Positions 1 through 5,508 of a stretch of DNA of 6,098 bases are shown piece after piece. The number at the start of each line of letters is the position of its first letter. Position 1 is the stretch's first letter. The DNA is from Acidobacteriota bacterium (GTDB lineage: Bacteria; Acidobacteriota; Thermoanaerobaculia; Gp7-AA8). The notes beneath the pieces were generated by a model. That model had not been told where the DNA came from, made no database searches, and saw only the letters and a program-made list of their open reading frames with translations. The stretch is from positions 1 to 6,098 of the forward strand of contig QHVX01000116.1 in the NCBI GenBank assembly GCA_003222375.1, given 5' to 3'. Made by a program: the position numbers and the translations under genes.

Positions 1-512
<512 letters not shown>

Positions 513-614
513 GGTGTACGCGAGAGAATATCGCGAGCCGCCCGGGCGTAGTCAGGTTCGACCTCGTCTGTTGTGGATGGCCGGCCCGGCATCGGCCTTG
601 CGATATCCATCGCT
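513..614. other. Short intergenic region between the divergent kinase and secreted-protein genes
   Basis: This 102-bp gap separates two divergently transcribed genes, so any promoters for both should lie here. On the minus strand a weak -10-like TATTCT (about 530-525) has no well-placed -35. On the plus strand no convincing promoter is seen. It shows no strong inverted repeat. An ATG at 573 is in frame with the downstream gene, but it would add a non-signal-like leader to the product. Confidence 0.4.
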
Positions 615-899
615 ATGAAAACGCTAATGCTTACGCTGTGCTTGCTATCAATTGCGGGCGCGGCCATCGCGGCCGATCAACCGACGGTTCTGCAGATCAA
701 TCCGCCGAAAAAGGAACGCGTTGAGACGGACATCGGAATGACGCAGATTCATACGCGGGCCGCCGACATCCGAATCGCGTGGCTGCCGCTGCTGGCGCCG
801 CTGCCGTACTCGTATCCGCGCACCACCCAGGAGATCCCGAACGCGCTCGTTTTGACCGGAACGCAGATCCCACAGCGCGCCCGAACCGTATCGCGGTAG
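615..899 (+). CDS. Small secreted protein, paralogue A of a tandem triplet (94 aa, unknown function)
   Basis: I do not recognise a named family. ATG 615 was chosen over the in-frame ATG 573 because it yields a clean Sec signal peptide (MKT, hydrophobic residues 4-17, AIA cleavage site near residue 19). No obvious Shine-Dalgarno precedes it. The mature part is about 75 residues and contains WLPLLAPLP (56-64) and IPNALVLTGTQIP (74-86). These align with YLPLLAPLP and IPNPFELTGTPYA of the next gene. It stops about 30 residues earlier than its neighbours, lacking the FDxDRSW and EYxRIQRLTA tail, so it is either a shorter family member or a truncated one. It is the first gene of a plus-strand run, with 16 bp to the next start. 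An extracytoplasmic location is inferred. There are no cysteines in the mature part. Confidence 0.7.
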   Translation: MKTLMLTLCLLSIAGAAIAADQPTVLQINPPKKERVETDIGMTQIHTRAADIRIAWLPLLAPLPYSYPRTTQEIPNALVLTGTQIPQRARTVSR

Positions 900-915
900 G
901 CTACGTCGAAGGAAC

Positions 916-1290
916 ATGAAGCGAATCGCGCTCGCGGCACTCTTCCTGGCAACCACAGCATTCGCGCAGACTGCTGACGACGCAGAAAAGTTGAAGGCAT
1001 TTCGCGACTTGAATCCCGATCGGCCGGCAACCGATCGCCGCGTGGAGTTCCACACCGGCTTCGTCGAGTTCCACGCCTGGGGCATGGATTGGCGCATTTT
1101 CTATTTGCCGCTCCTGGCGCCATTGCCGGGCGCGCGACTCGAGGATGGCGCGAAGATTCCGAATCCGTTCGAGCTGACCGGAACTCCATACGCCTCGACG
1201 ATGCCGCCGATGTTCGATCACGACCGCTCGTGGGCCGTCGAGCGCGAGTACCGTCGGATCCAGCGTTTGACGGCGAACGAGCAGCAATAA
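916..1290 (+). CDS. Small secreted protein, paralogue B of a tandem triplet (124 aa, unknown function)
   Basis: I do not recognise a family. The protein starts with a signal peptide (MKRIALAALFLATTAFA, cleavage near residue 17). The mature domain has HTGFVEFHAWGMDWRIFYLP (46-65), LLAPLPG (66-72), LEDGAKIPNPFELTGTPYAS (75-94), FDHDRSW (100-106) and EYRRIQRLTA (111-120). Almost every one of these blocks recurs in the following gene, so the two are recent-looking paralogues. GAAGGA lies only 2 nt before the ATG, a poorly spaced ribosome site, yet no other start preserves the signal peptide. The gene sits between its two paralogues, 16 bp after A and 4 bp before C, which suggests one transcript. 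No catalytic pattern, metal-site cluster or cysteine pair is evident. A small secreted or periplasmic domain is the safest description. Confidence 0.8.
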   Translation: MKRIALAALFLATTAFAQTADDAEKLKAFRDLNPDRPATDRRVEFHTGFVEFHAWGMDWRIFYLPLLAPLPGARLEDGAKIPNPFELTGTPYASTMPPMFDHDRSWAVEREYRRIQRLTANEQQ

Positions 1291-1294
1291 GGTT

Positions 1295-1660
1295 ATGAGG
1301 CCAGCGGTCGTCGCCCTGCTTCTTGCCGCCGCGTCGGCCGCATTTGCGAATGAAGGGCCACGGGCTGATTATTCGCGAGCGGCACTGTTCCGTCTTTTCT
1401 CTCCCCTGCCCGACCATGTGCAGTGGCATGCCGGCTTCATCGATTTTCGCGCCATCGGCGTGCATTGGCGTGTGCTCTACCTTCCGATAGCAACGCCGGT
1501 GATCCGGCTCGAGGATGAAGCGAAGGTCCCGAATCCGTTCGAGCTCACCGGCACGCCGTACGCTTCAAGCGTGCCGCCGGCGATTTTCGACAGCGATCGC
1601 TCGTGGGAGCTCGAAGAGGAGTACCAGCGGATTCAGCGGCTAACGGCGAAGGCGCAGTGA
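1295..1660 (+). CDS. Small secreted protein, paralogue C of a tandem triplet (121 aa, unknown function)
   Basis: This is a clear paralogue of the preceding gene. Shared blocks are HAGFIDFRAIGVHWRVLYLP (45-64), RLEDEAKVPNPFELTGTPYA (71-90), FDSDRSW (98-104) and EYQRIQRLTA (109-118). The signal peptide is MRPAVVALLLAAASAAFA, with a cleavage site near residue 18. The LLAPLPG block of B is shortened here to IATPVI. Only 4 bp separate it from the stop of B; its AAGG overlaps that TAA and lies 2 nt before the ATG, so translation may depend on coupling. Its TGA overlaps the GTG start of the following SDR gene. The N-terminal 25 residues after the signal peptide differ from B while the central domain is conserved. 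That is the pattern of a real protein domain under constraint. Function unknown. Confidence 0.8.
   Translation: MRPAVVALLLAAASAAFANEGPRADYSRAALFRLFSPLPDHVQWHAGFIDFRAIGVHWRVLYLPIATPVIRLEDEAKVPNPFELTGTPYASSVPPAIFDSDRSWELEEEYQRIQRLTAKAQ
1648..1652 (+). promoter_or_regulatory. Ribosome binding site deciding the SDR GTG start
   Basis: GAAGG lies 4 nt before GTG 1657, inside the end of paralogue C. The GTGA at 1657-1660 combines the SDR start with the TGA of C, a standard arrangement for translational coupling. This rejects a longer start at ATG 1603, whose extra residues are only an out-of-frame reading of C. Confidence 0.6.
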
Positions 1661-2178
1661 AATCGCTTCTCATCACCGGCGCGAGCGGTCAGCTCGGCCA
1701 GGCAGTCATCGCACGCTTCAAGAACGAATACAACTGCATTCCCGTGCCTCGCGAGCAAGTCCCGCGCGTCGATCAGGTCTTCGGCCTTCTCCACATCGCC
1801 GGCGCCTTCACCCTCGGATCGAAAGTCGACGATTTCGCGAAGATGATCGACGCGAATCTGATGAGCGGCGTCCGCGCGATCGAAGCCGTGCGCGAGAAGA
1901 TCTCCGATGGCGGACGAATCGTCGCGATCAGCTCGATCGCCTCGCTGACCAAGCCGGCAGGACTAGCGGCCTACGTCGCTGCGAAATCCGCACTCAATGC
2001 TTACGTCGAGGTTCTCGCGAAAGAGCTTCAGAAGCGGCGCATCACGGTCAACGCGCTGCTTCCATCGACGCTGGGTCAGGATGGGGTTCCGCACGACCGC
2101 GTCACAGCCGCAATTGCGTTTCTGTTGAGCGAAGATGCGTCGCCGATCAGCGGGCAACTGATCGCAATGAGCGCTTGA
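1657..2178 (+). CDS. Short-chain dehydrogenase/reductase (SDR), unusually short (173 aa)
   Basis: This is an NAD(P)-dependent oxidoreductase of the SDR superfamily; the substrate is unknown. Visible motifs are the nucleotide-binding loop TGASGQLG (7-14), an NAG-like HIAG (46-49), Asn in DANL (N67), and the catalytic set S93, Y106 and K110 in SSIASL and YVAAK with the usual 13-residue Ser-Tyr spacing. VNALLPS (131-137) stands where VNAVxPG is common, and a C-terminal AIAFLLSEDASPISGQL follows. Length is 173 residues against about 240-250 for classical SDRs. The shortening lies between the glycine motif and HIAG: about 43 residues instead of about 75, so most of beta2-alpha2-beta3, with the usual cofactor-selecting acidic or basic residue, is reduced. 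The reading frame is continuous, so this is a compact variant, not a frameshift. It is the last gene of the A-B-C run and is translationally coupled to C. Its 3' end overlaps the convergent GGDEF-EAL gene by 32 bp. Confidence 0.88.
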   Translation: MKSLLITGASGQLGQAVIARFKNEYNCIPVPREQVPRVDQVFGLLHIAGAFTLGSKVDDFAKMIDANLMSGVRAIEAVREKISDGGRIVAISSIASLTKPAGLAAYVAAKSALNAYVEVLAKELQKRRITVNALLPSTLGQDGVPHDRVTAAIAFLLSEDASPISGQLIAMSA

Positions 2179-3892
2179 CCTGGCGCAGTCCCCAGAACGT
2201 TTCGACCAGCCACGCCAGAAAATCGCCGGCCGGGAGCGGCCGGCTGATCCAGTAACCCTGCGCCAGATCGCATCCCATCTCGCCGAGCCGTCGCCACGTC
2301 AACTCATCCTCGACGCCTTCGGCACAAACTTGTTTGCCGAGGTTGTGGGCGAGGTCGATCATGGTGCGGACGATGGTCGTGTCGGCCTCGCTAGCCGTCA
2401 TTCCCATCACGAACGACTTATCGATCTTGAGCTCGTCGATCGGCAACTGTCGAAGGTTGGTCAACGATGAGAACCCGGTGCCGAAATCGTCGAGCGAGAG
2501 GCGAACGCCCATCGACTGCAACATCGATGTGATCGCGAGAGCGTGCGCTGGATCGGCCATGATGCTGCTCTCCGTGATCTCGACCTTCACAAAGCGTGGA
2601 TCCATATTCCACTTGTCGAGCGCTGCCTGGAACTTCACGGGCAGCAATTGTTCCTGCAGGCTCTTCGCAGAAATGTTGACCGCCACGTGCACCGGCGCGC
2701 CGGCGTCGTGCCATTCGCGGCACTGTTTCAACATTCTGTCGATGATCCAGTCCGTCATCGGCTTGATCAATCCGGTGCGCTCCGCAATCGGAATGAATGC
2801 TCCTGGCGCCAGCAGGCCTCTCTTCGGATGGTTCCATCGAATCAGGACTTCGGCGCGTGTCATCAAGCCGCTGTTGACATGCAGCTTGGGCTGGTAGTAA
2901 AGCTCGAACTCGTCGCGTTCCATCGCGCTGCGCATCTCGACGACCAGCGCGAGTTGATCAGGCGTCTGTGACTCGTGCTCCTGATTGTGGAAGGCATAGC
3001 CGACGTTCGCCTCTTTGGCGGCATACATCGCGACGTCGGCGCGGCGGAGCAGCATGCGCGCGTCCGTGCCGTGCGTCGGATAGAGCGCGATGCCGATGCT
3101 GGCGCTGACCTCCACCAGATGGCCTTCGATAGCAAACGGCTGCTGCAGCGAGTCAAGGACGCGTCTTGCGACAGCGGCAACATCGCTCGGATCGGACGCG
3201 CGCGTGAGGAACAATCCGAATTCGTCGCCGCCGAGGCGCGAGAGAGTGTCGTTGGGGCTGAGGAGATTGCGGAGCCGGACGGCGATCTCTTTCAGCAGCG
3301 TGTCGCCGAAGTGATGGCCGAAGGTGTCGTTGATCTCCTTGAAGCGATCGAGGTCCATCAGCAACAGCGCCGTCATGTTCTTGGCGGAGCGCGCGTTGTC
3401 GATCGCTTTTTCAAACCGCTCGAAAAGCAGCATGCGGTTGGGCAGGTCGGTGAGGGGATCGAACATCGCCTGCCGGCGTAGCATCAGAAGCTGATTCTTA
3501 CTTTCAGTGATGTCGCGAAGGAACGCAACCCAGTGCGTCGGCTCGCCGGAGTCCATGACCGGCACGACCTGCAGGTCGAGCTCGAATTCCGCGCCATCCT
3601 TTCGGCGAGCGGTCGCTTCTGCGTCGAATGGCTCGTTCTCGAATATGTGCTCCAGCATGTCGTTGAAAATGGCATGATGGCGATCGACGATCCCAAAGGC
3701 GGCCAGCGTTTTGTGGAGGACTTCATTCTTTTCGACGCCGTAGAGCTTGCAGAAGCAGGCATTGACGAAGAGGATGCGAGGGCCGATGGCCTCTTCCGCC
3801 GGAGTCAGAATGGCAATCCCCTCGCCAGCGACCTGCACAGCGCTGCTGAGCAGACGAGTTTCAACGGTGGACAGACGACTCTTTCCTGGCAT
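2147..3892 (-). CDS. PAS-GGDEF-EAL cyclic-di-GMP signalling protein (581 aa)
   Basis: This is a soluble cyclic-di-GMP turnover protein with no membrane segment. A PAS sensor domain (about 15-130) contains LFVNACFCKLYG and ends in the typical FLRDITESK linker. The GGDEF domain (about 139-300) has the metal Asp in LLLMDLDRFKEIND (D180) and an intact GGDEF at 221-225, so diguanylate cyclase activity is plausible. The inhibitory RxxD site is absent: the Arg position is Ser212 in SPND. The EAL domain (about 318-560) has EVL at 348-350 in place of EAL, but it keeps the metal and catalytic residues: E348, N406 (NIS), E438/E441 (EITE), D468-D469 (LDDFGTG), K489, E525 (EGVE) and Q545 (AQGY). Phosphodiesterase activity is therefore also plausible. 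The start at ATG 3892 gives a short leader before the PAS domain, and no strong Shine-Dalgarno is visible. It is transcribed alone, convergent with the SDR gene and divergent from the small gene at 3955. Confidence 0.96.
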   Translation of the reverse strand: MPGKSRLSTVETRLLSSAVQVAGEGIAILTPAEEAIGPRILFVNACFCKLYGVEKNEVLHKTLAAFGIVDRHHAIFNDMLEHIFENEPFDAEATARRKDGAEFELDLQVVPVMDSGEPTHWVAFLRDITESKNQLLMLRRQAMFDPLTDLPNRMLLFERFEKAIDNARSAKNMTALLLMDLDRFKEINDTFGHHFGDTLLKEIAVRLRNLLSPNDTLSRLGGDEFGLFLTRASDPSDVAAVARRVLDSLQQPFAIEGHLVEVSASIGIALYPTHGTDARMLLRRADVAMYAAKEANVGYAFHNQEHESQTPDQLALVVEMRSAMERDEFELYYQPKLHVNSGLMTRAEVLIRWNHPKRGLLAPGAFIPIAERTGLIKPMTDWIIDRMLKQCREWHDAGAPVHVAVNISAKSLQEQLLPVKFQAALDKWNMDPRFVKVEITESSIMADPAHALAITSMLQSMGVRLSLDDFGTGFSSLTNLRQLPIDELKIDKSFVMGMTASEADTTIVRTMIDLAHNLGKQVCAEGVEDELTWRRLGEMGCDLAQGYWISRPLPAGDFLAWLVETFWGLRQVKRSLRSVAR

Positions 3893-3954
3893 GGAGAGAT
3901 CATGATTTTATCAGGTGGCTGGCAGGCCCGAGATTTGCGGTTGAACTGAGGCAA

Positions 3955-4131
3955 ATGCCGTTCAAAAGCCAGGCGCAGCGCCGAAAGTTCGCCGAGTTAC
4001 TCGTCAAGGGAAAAATCTCACCCGAAACGTTCGAGGAGTGGAACCGCGAGACCGGCGGCAAGAAGCTGCCCGAGCGCGTGAAGCCGGCGCAAATCAAAAG
4101 GCAGAAGGCAAAAGGCAGAAGGCAGAAGTAG
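3955..4131 (+). CDS. Small conserved basic protein (MPFKS...KLPERVK type, 58 aa), tail encoded by repeat
   Basis: The product starts MPFKSQAQRRKFAELLVKGK, then has ISPETFEEWNRETGGKKLPE and RVK. I recognise this as a widespread small conserved hypothetical protein found in bacteria and phages; its function is unknown to me. TGAGG ends 3 nt before the ATG and supports the start. Residues 1-44 look like the complete conserved protein, which normally ends soon after LPERVK. Here the last 13 residues (QIKRQKAKGRRQK) and the TAG are encoded by the first bases of the heptamer repeat element at 4091. The natural stop has therefore been replaced by repeat sequence. The basic tail is in keeping with an already basic protein. 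It is divergent from the GGDEF-EAL gene, with a 62-bp gap. Confidence 0.72.
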   Translation: MPFKSQAQRRKFAELLVKGKISPETFEEWNRETGGKKLPERVKPAQIKRQKAKGRRQK

Positions 4132-4198
4132 AGATGGCTGATCCTTCCGTTGTGCCTTCTACATTCTACCTGCTGCCTGCTGCCTTCGTGAGAGCCGC
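4091..4198. repeat. Heptamer inverted-repeat element, copy 1 (108 bp)
   Basis: The element starts AAATCAAAAGGCAG. The left arm consists of heptamers AAGGCAG/AAGGCAA (4098-4125). A unique centre follows (about 4126-4152, including GATGGCTGATCCTTCC). The right arm has five heptamers of the TGCCTTC type (4153-4187), some diverged (TACATTC, TACCTGC). It ends GTGAGAGCCGC. The right-arm unit is the reverse complement of the left-arm unit, so each strand can fold into a long imperfect hairpin. The first 72 bp match copy 2 with a single mismatch (A4117 versus T4225), which indicates a recent duplication. Confidence 0.9.
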
Positions 4199-4346
4199 AA
4201 ATCAAAAGGCAGAAGGCAAAAGGCTGAAGGCAGAAGTAGAGATGGCTGATCCTTCCGTTGTGCCTTCTACCTGCTGCCTTCTGCCTGCTGCCTTCTGCCT
4301 TCTGCCTTCTGCCTTCTGCCTGCTGCCTTCTGCCTTCGTGAGAGCC
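4199..4346. repeat. Heptamer inverted-repeat element, copy 2 (148 bp)
   Basis: Same organisation as copy 1, beginning exactly 108 bp later: left arm of AAGGCAG-type heptamers (4206-4233), the same unique centre, and a right arm expanded to eleven heptamers (4261-4337). It ends GTGAGAGCC, as copy 1 does, and leads straight into the methyltransferase remnant. The 40-bp length difference from copy 1 comes from six extra heptamers (42 bp), less the terminal GC that only copy 1 carries. Confidence 0.9.
4261..4337 (+). repeat. Perfectly phased heptanucleotide tandem array (11 units, TGCCTTC/TGCCTGC)
   Basis: Eleven consecutive 7-mers fill 77 bp exactly: seven are TGCCTTC, and the rest are TGCCTGC or TACCTGC. 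Since 7 is not a multiple of 3, translation in any frame gives a 7-residue cycle (CLLPSAF in one direction, QKAEGRR-like in the other). This creates long open frames that are not genes. Short heptanucleotide tandem repeats of this general kind are known from cyanobacteria; their role is unsettled. Confidence 0.9.
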
Positions 4347-5067
4347 TGTCCGAGCTGCGGACGCGAAGACCTCGACATCGCCGGTTCTATCGCGATCGGA
4401 TCGATGGATTCGTCGATCGCGCCGCGCAGAAGAACATGATCGATGTCGGACATTCCGCGCCTGCCGAAATCGCGATCTGCGACGACTGCGAAATCCTCGT
4501 GAGACGAGAACGCGAGGCGCCGGACTACGAGACCGATCACTGCGAAGCGTTCGCGATGGAGCGAATGCTGCGCGCGCACATCACCGTGTATCGGCACAAA
4601 GCGAGGCGCGCGCGCACGTCTACTCGACGTTCCAGGGGCCGCTCGAAGAGTGCGCGTTCGACGCATATTCCTTCGACGGAGTCTTCATTTGGAATTGCTT
4701 CGAGCAAATTGATGAGCCGAAGCGGCTACTCGCGGAAGTCGGGCGTGTCCTTCGGCCGAATGGCGTGCTGATCATTCGGACGCCTAACGCATCGCATTAC
4801 CTCGACATGCAGGACAATCCCACCGTCCTCGGTCACACCAACCTCCTCGGTTTTCCGCATCTCTATGGATACACCAAAGCGTCGCTCGAGCGTCTCATCG
4901 CGGCGCAGGGCTTCAGGTTGATCCAGATGCGCACTGACCGTCACATCAATCCCGGCATCCGGCCGTTGACGTCGACCGCGAAGCGCGAAGCGTCATCGCT
5001 CAGAAACGCGCTTCGAAAAGGATGGATCGGGGCCACGTTCTTGCACACATCAGATGCGGAGGTGCTC
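4338..5067 (+). pseudogene. Degenerate SAM-dependent methyltransferase with N-terminal zinc-binding cysteines
   Basis: Three reading frames must be joined to recover one protein. From GTG 4338: VRACPSCGREDLDIA. After a missing base near 4383: FYRDRIDGFVDRAAQKN, then ICDDC and MERMLRAHITVYRHK, to about 4600. After a second lesion at about 4596-4615: HVYSTFQGPLEECAF, then FDGVFIWNCFEQIDEP, LLAEVGRVLRPNGVLIIRTP, NLLGFPHLYGYT and GWIGATFLHTSDAEVL. CPSC and CDDC form a likely zinc-ribbon pair. The VFIWNCFEQI and LRPNGVLIIRTP blocks are the class I methyltransferase motifs after the SAM site. The glycine-rich SAM motif I that should follow VYRHK is absent, a deletion of roughly 35-45 residues. The product cannot be an active enzyme as drawn. 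The start sits at the edge of the repeat with no Shine-Dalgarno, so the native leader was probably lost. No stop codon separates it from the next gene. Confidence 0.75.
5058..5062 (+). promoter_or_regulatory. Strong Shine-Dalgarno for the DUF6496-type gene
   Basis: GGAGG lies 5 nt before ATG 5068, the best-spaced ribosome site in the window. It falls within the last codons (AEVL) of the methyltransferase reading frame. It fixes the start of the downstream gene at 5068 even though the frame is open far upstream. Confidence 0.8.
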
Positions 5068-5505
5068 ATGCCGGAAAAAGAAACCATTCGACGAGCAAGG
5101 CGAGATCGAGCGCAGGGCAAGGCGCCCTCGACGCAGGCCGGCGAGTTTGTCCGCGAAGAGATGGAACACGTCAGGCGCGGAAAACACGGCGCGCGGTCGA
5201 CGAAGCAGGCGATCGCGATCGGACTGTCGAAAGCGCGACGTTCGGGCGTCAAATTGGCGCCGCCGAAGGGCGGAAGCGCGCGGACGCGCGCATCGGCTCG
5301 AAGCGCGATTCGCAATCGAGGACATAAGCCGTCAGCGACGCGTTCGCGCGCGGTGCGCGGCGCATTGAAGCGCGAAGGGCACTCGGCAGCTTCGAGAACG
5401 TCGCTCGCGAAGCAGGCGCGCACGACTGCACGTCGTCGCGGACCTGCCGCTCGGCATCGCGCTGCTGTGAAAGCAGCTCGCACGCGCGCTCGGCACTCGC
5501 ACTGA
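5068..5505 (+). CDS. DUF6496-type basic protein (145 aa)
   Basis: The N-terminal 70 residues match my memory of the DUF6496 family: MPEKETIRRARRDRAQGKAP, then STQAGEFVREEMEHVRRGKH and GARSTKQAIAIGLSKARRSG, then VKLAPPK. Function is unknown. The C-terminal half (about 70-145) is an Arg/Lys/Ala/Ser-rich, low-complexity, histone-like tail, including ALKREGHSAASRTSLAKQAR and AARHRAAVKAARTRARHSH. It is very likely disordered and positively charged, which suggests nucleic-acid contact, but that is inference. The start is set by GGAGG 5 nt upstream. The upstream methyltransferase remnant is in the same frame with no stop, so a read-through fusion is possible, although the internal ribosome site argues for an independent product. 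It is convergent with the hydrolase gene, with only 3 bp between the two stops, and no terminator hairpin is visible. Confidence 0.85.
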   Translation: MPEKETIRRARRDRAQGKAPSTQAGEFVREEMEHVRRGKHGARSTKQAIAIGLSKARRSGVKLAPPKGGSARTRASARSAIRNRGHKPSATRSRAVRGALKREGHSAASRTSLAKQARTTARRRGPAARHRAAVKAARTRARHSH

Positions 5506-5508
5506 GGC

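Noticed and set aside
573..614. Upstream start (ATG 573) for paralogue A
   Set aside because: It would place MDGRPGIGLAISIA before a canonical signal peptide beginning MKT; no ribosome site supports it.
749..1465. Long minus-strand open frame (238 residues) opposite the secreted triplet
   Set aside because: Arg/Ser-rich composition typical of GC-rich shadow frames. The plus-strand genes have signal peptides and mutual homology, which decides the strand.
2334..2897. Plus-strand open frames opposite the EAL domain
   Set aside because: The minus strand carries every EAL motif in order, so these are antisense shadows.
3906..3914. GATAAAAT as a -10 element for the GGDEF-EAL gene (minus strand)
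   Set aside because: It resembles a -10, but no -35 is found at the right distance and it lies very close to the start codon.
4126..4187. Rho-independent terminator for the 58-residue gene
   Set aside because: The inverted repeat can fold, but the arms are imperfect heptamers and no T-tract follows. The two-copy structure fits a repeat element better.
3900..4205. Minus-strand open frame of 101 residues across the first repeat
   Set aside because: Composed of repeat-derived FCLLPFAFCLL sequence and the antisense of the small conserved gene; no independent support.
4091..4346. CRISPR array
   Set aside because: Units are contiguous 7-mers without spacers, there are only two long copies, and no cas gene is present.
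4038..4439. A 133-residue plus-strand open frame through the repeats (QKAEGKR and CLLPSAF cycles)
   Set aside because: It is the expected by-product of translating phased heptamers. Its start lies out of frame inside the 58-residue gene. Only its last part, from GTG 4338, matches a real protein (methyltransferase N-terminus).
4202..4666. Minus-strand open frame of 154 residues opposite the methyltransferase remnant
   Set aside because: Its C-terminal part is repeat translation, and the rest is antisense to recognisable methyltransferase blocks.
5050..5483. Minus-strand and alternative-frame open frames over the DUF6496-type gene
   Set aside because: The plus-strand frame with GGAGG at 5058 and a recognised N-terminus explains the region; the others are Arg-rich shadows.
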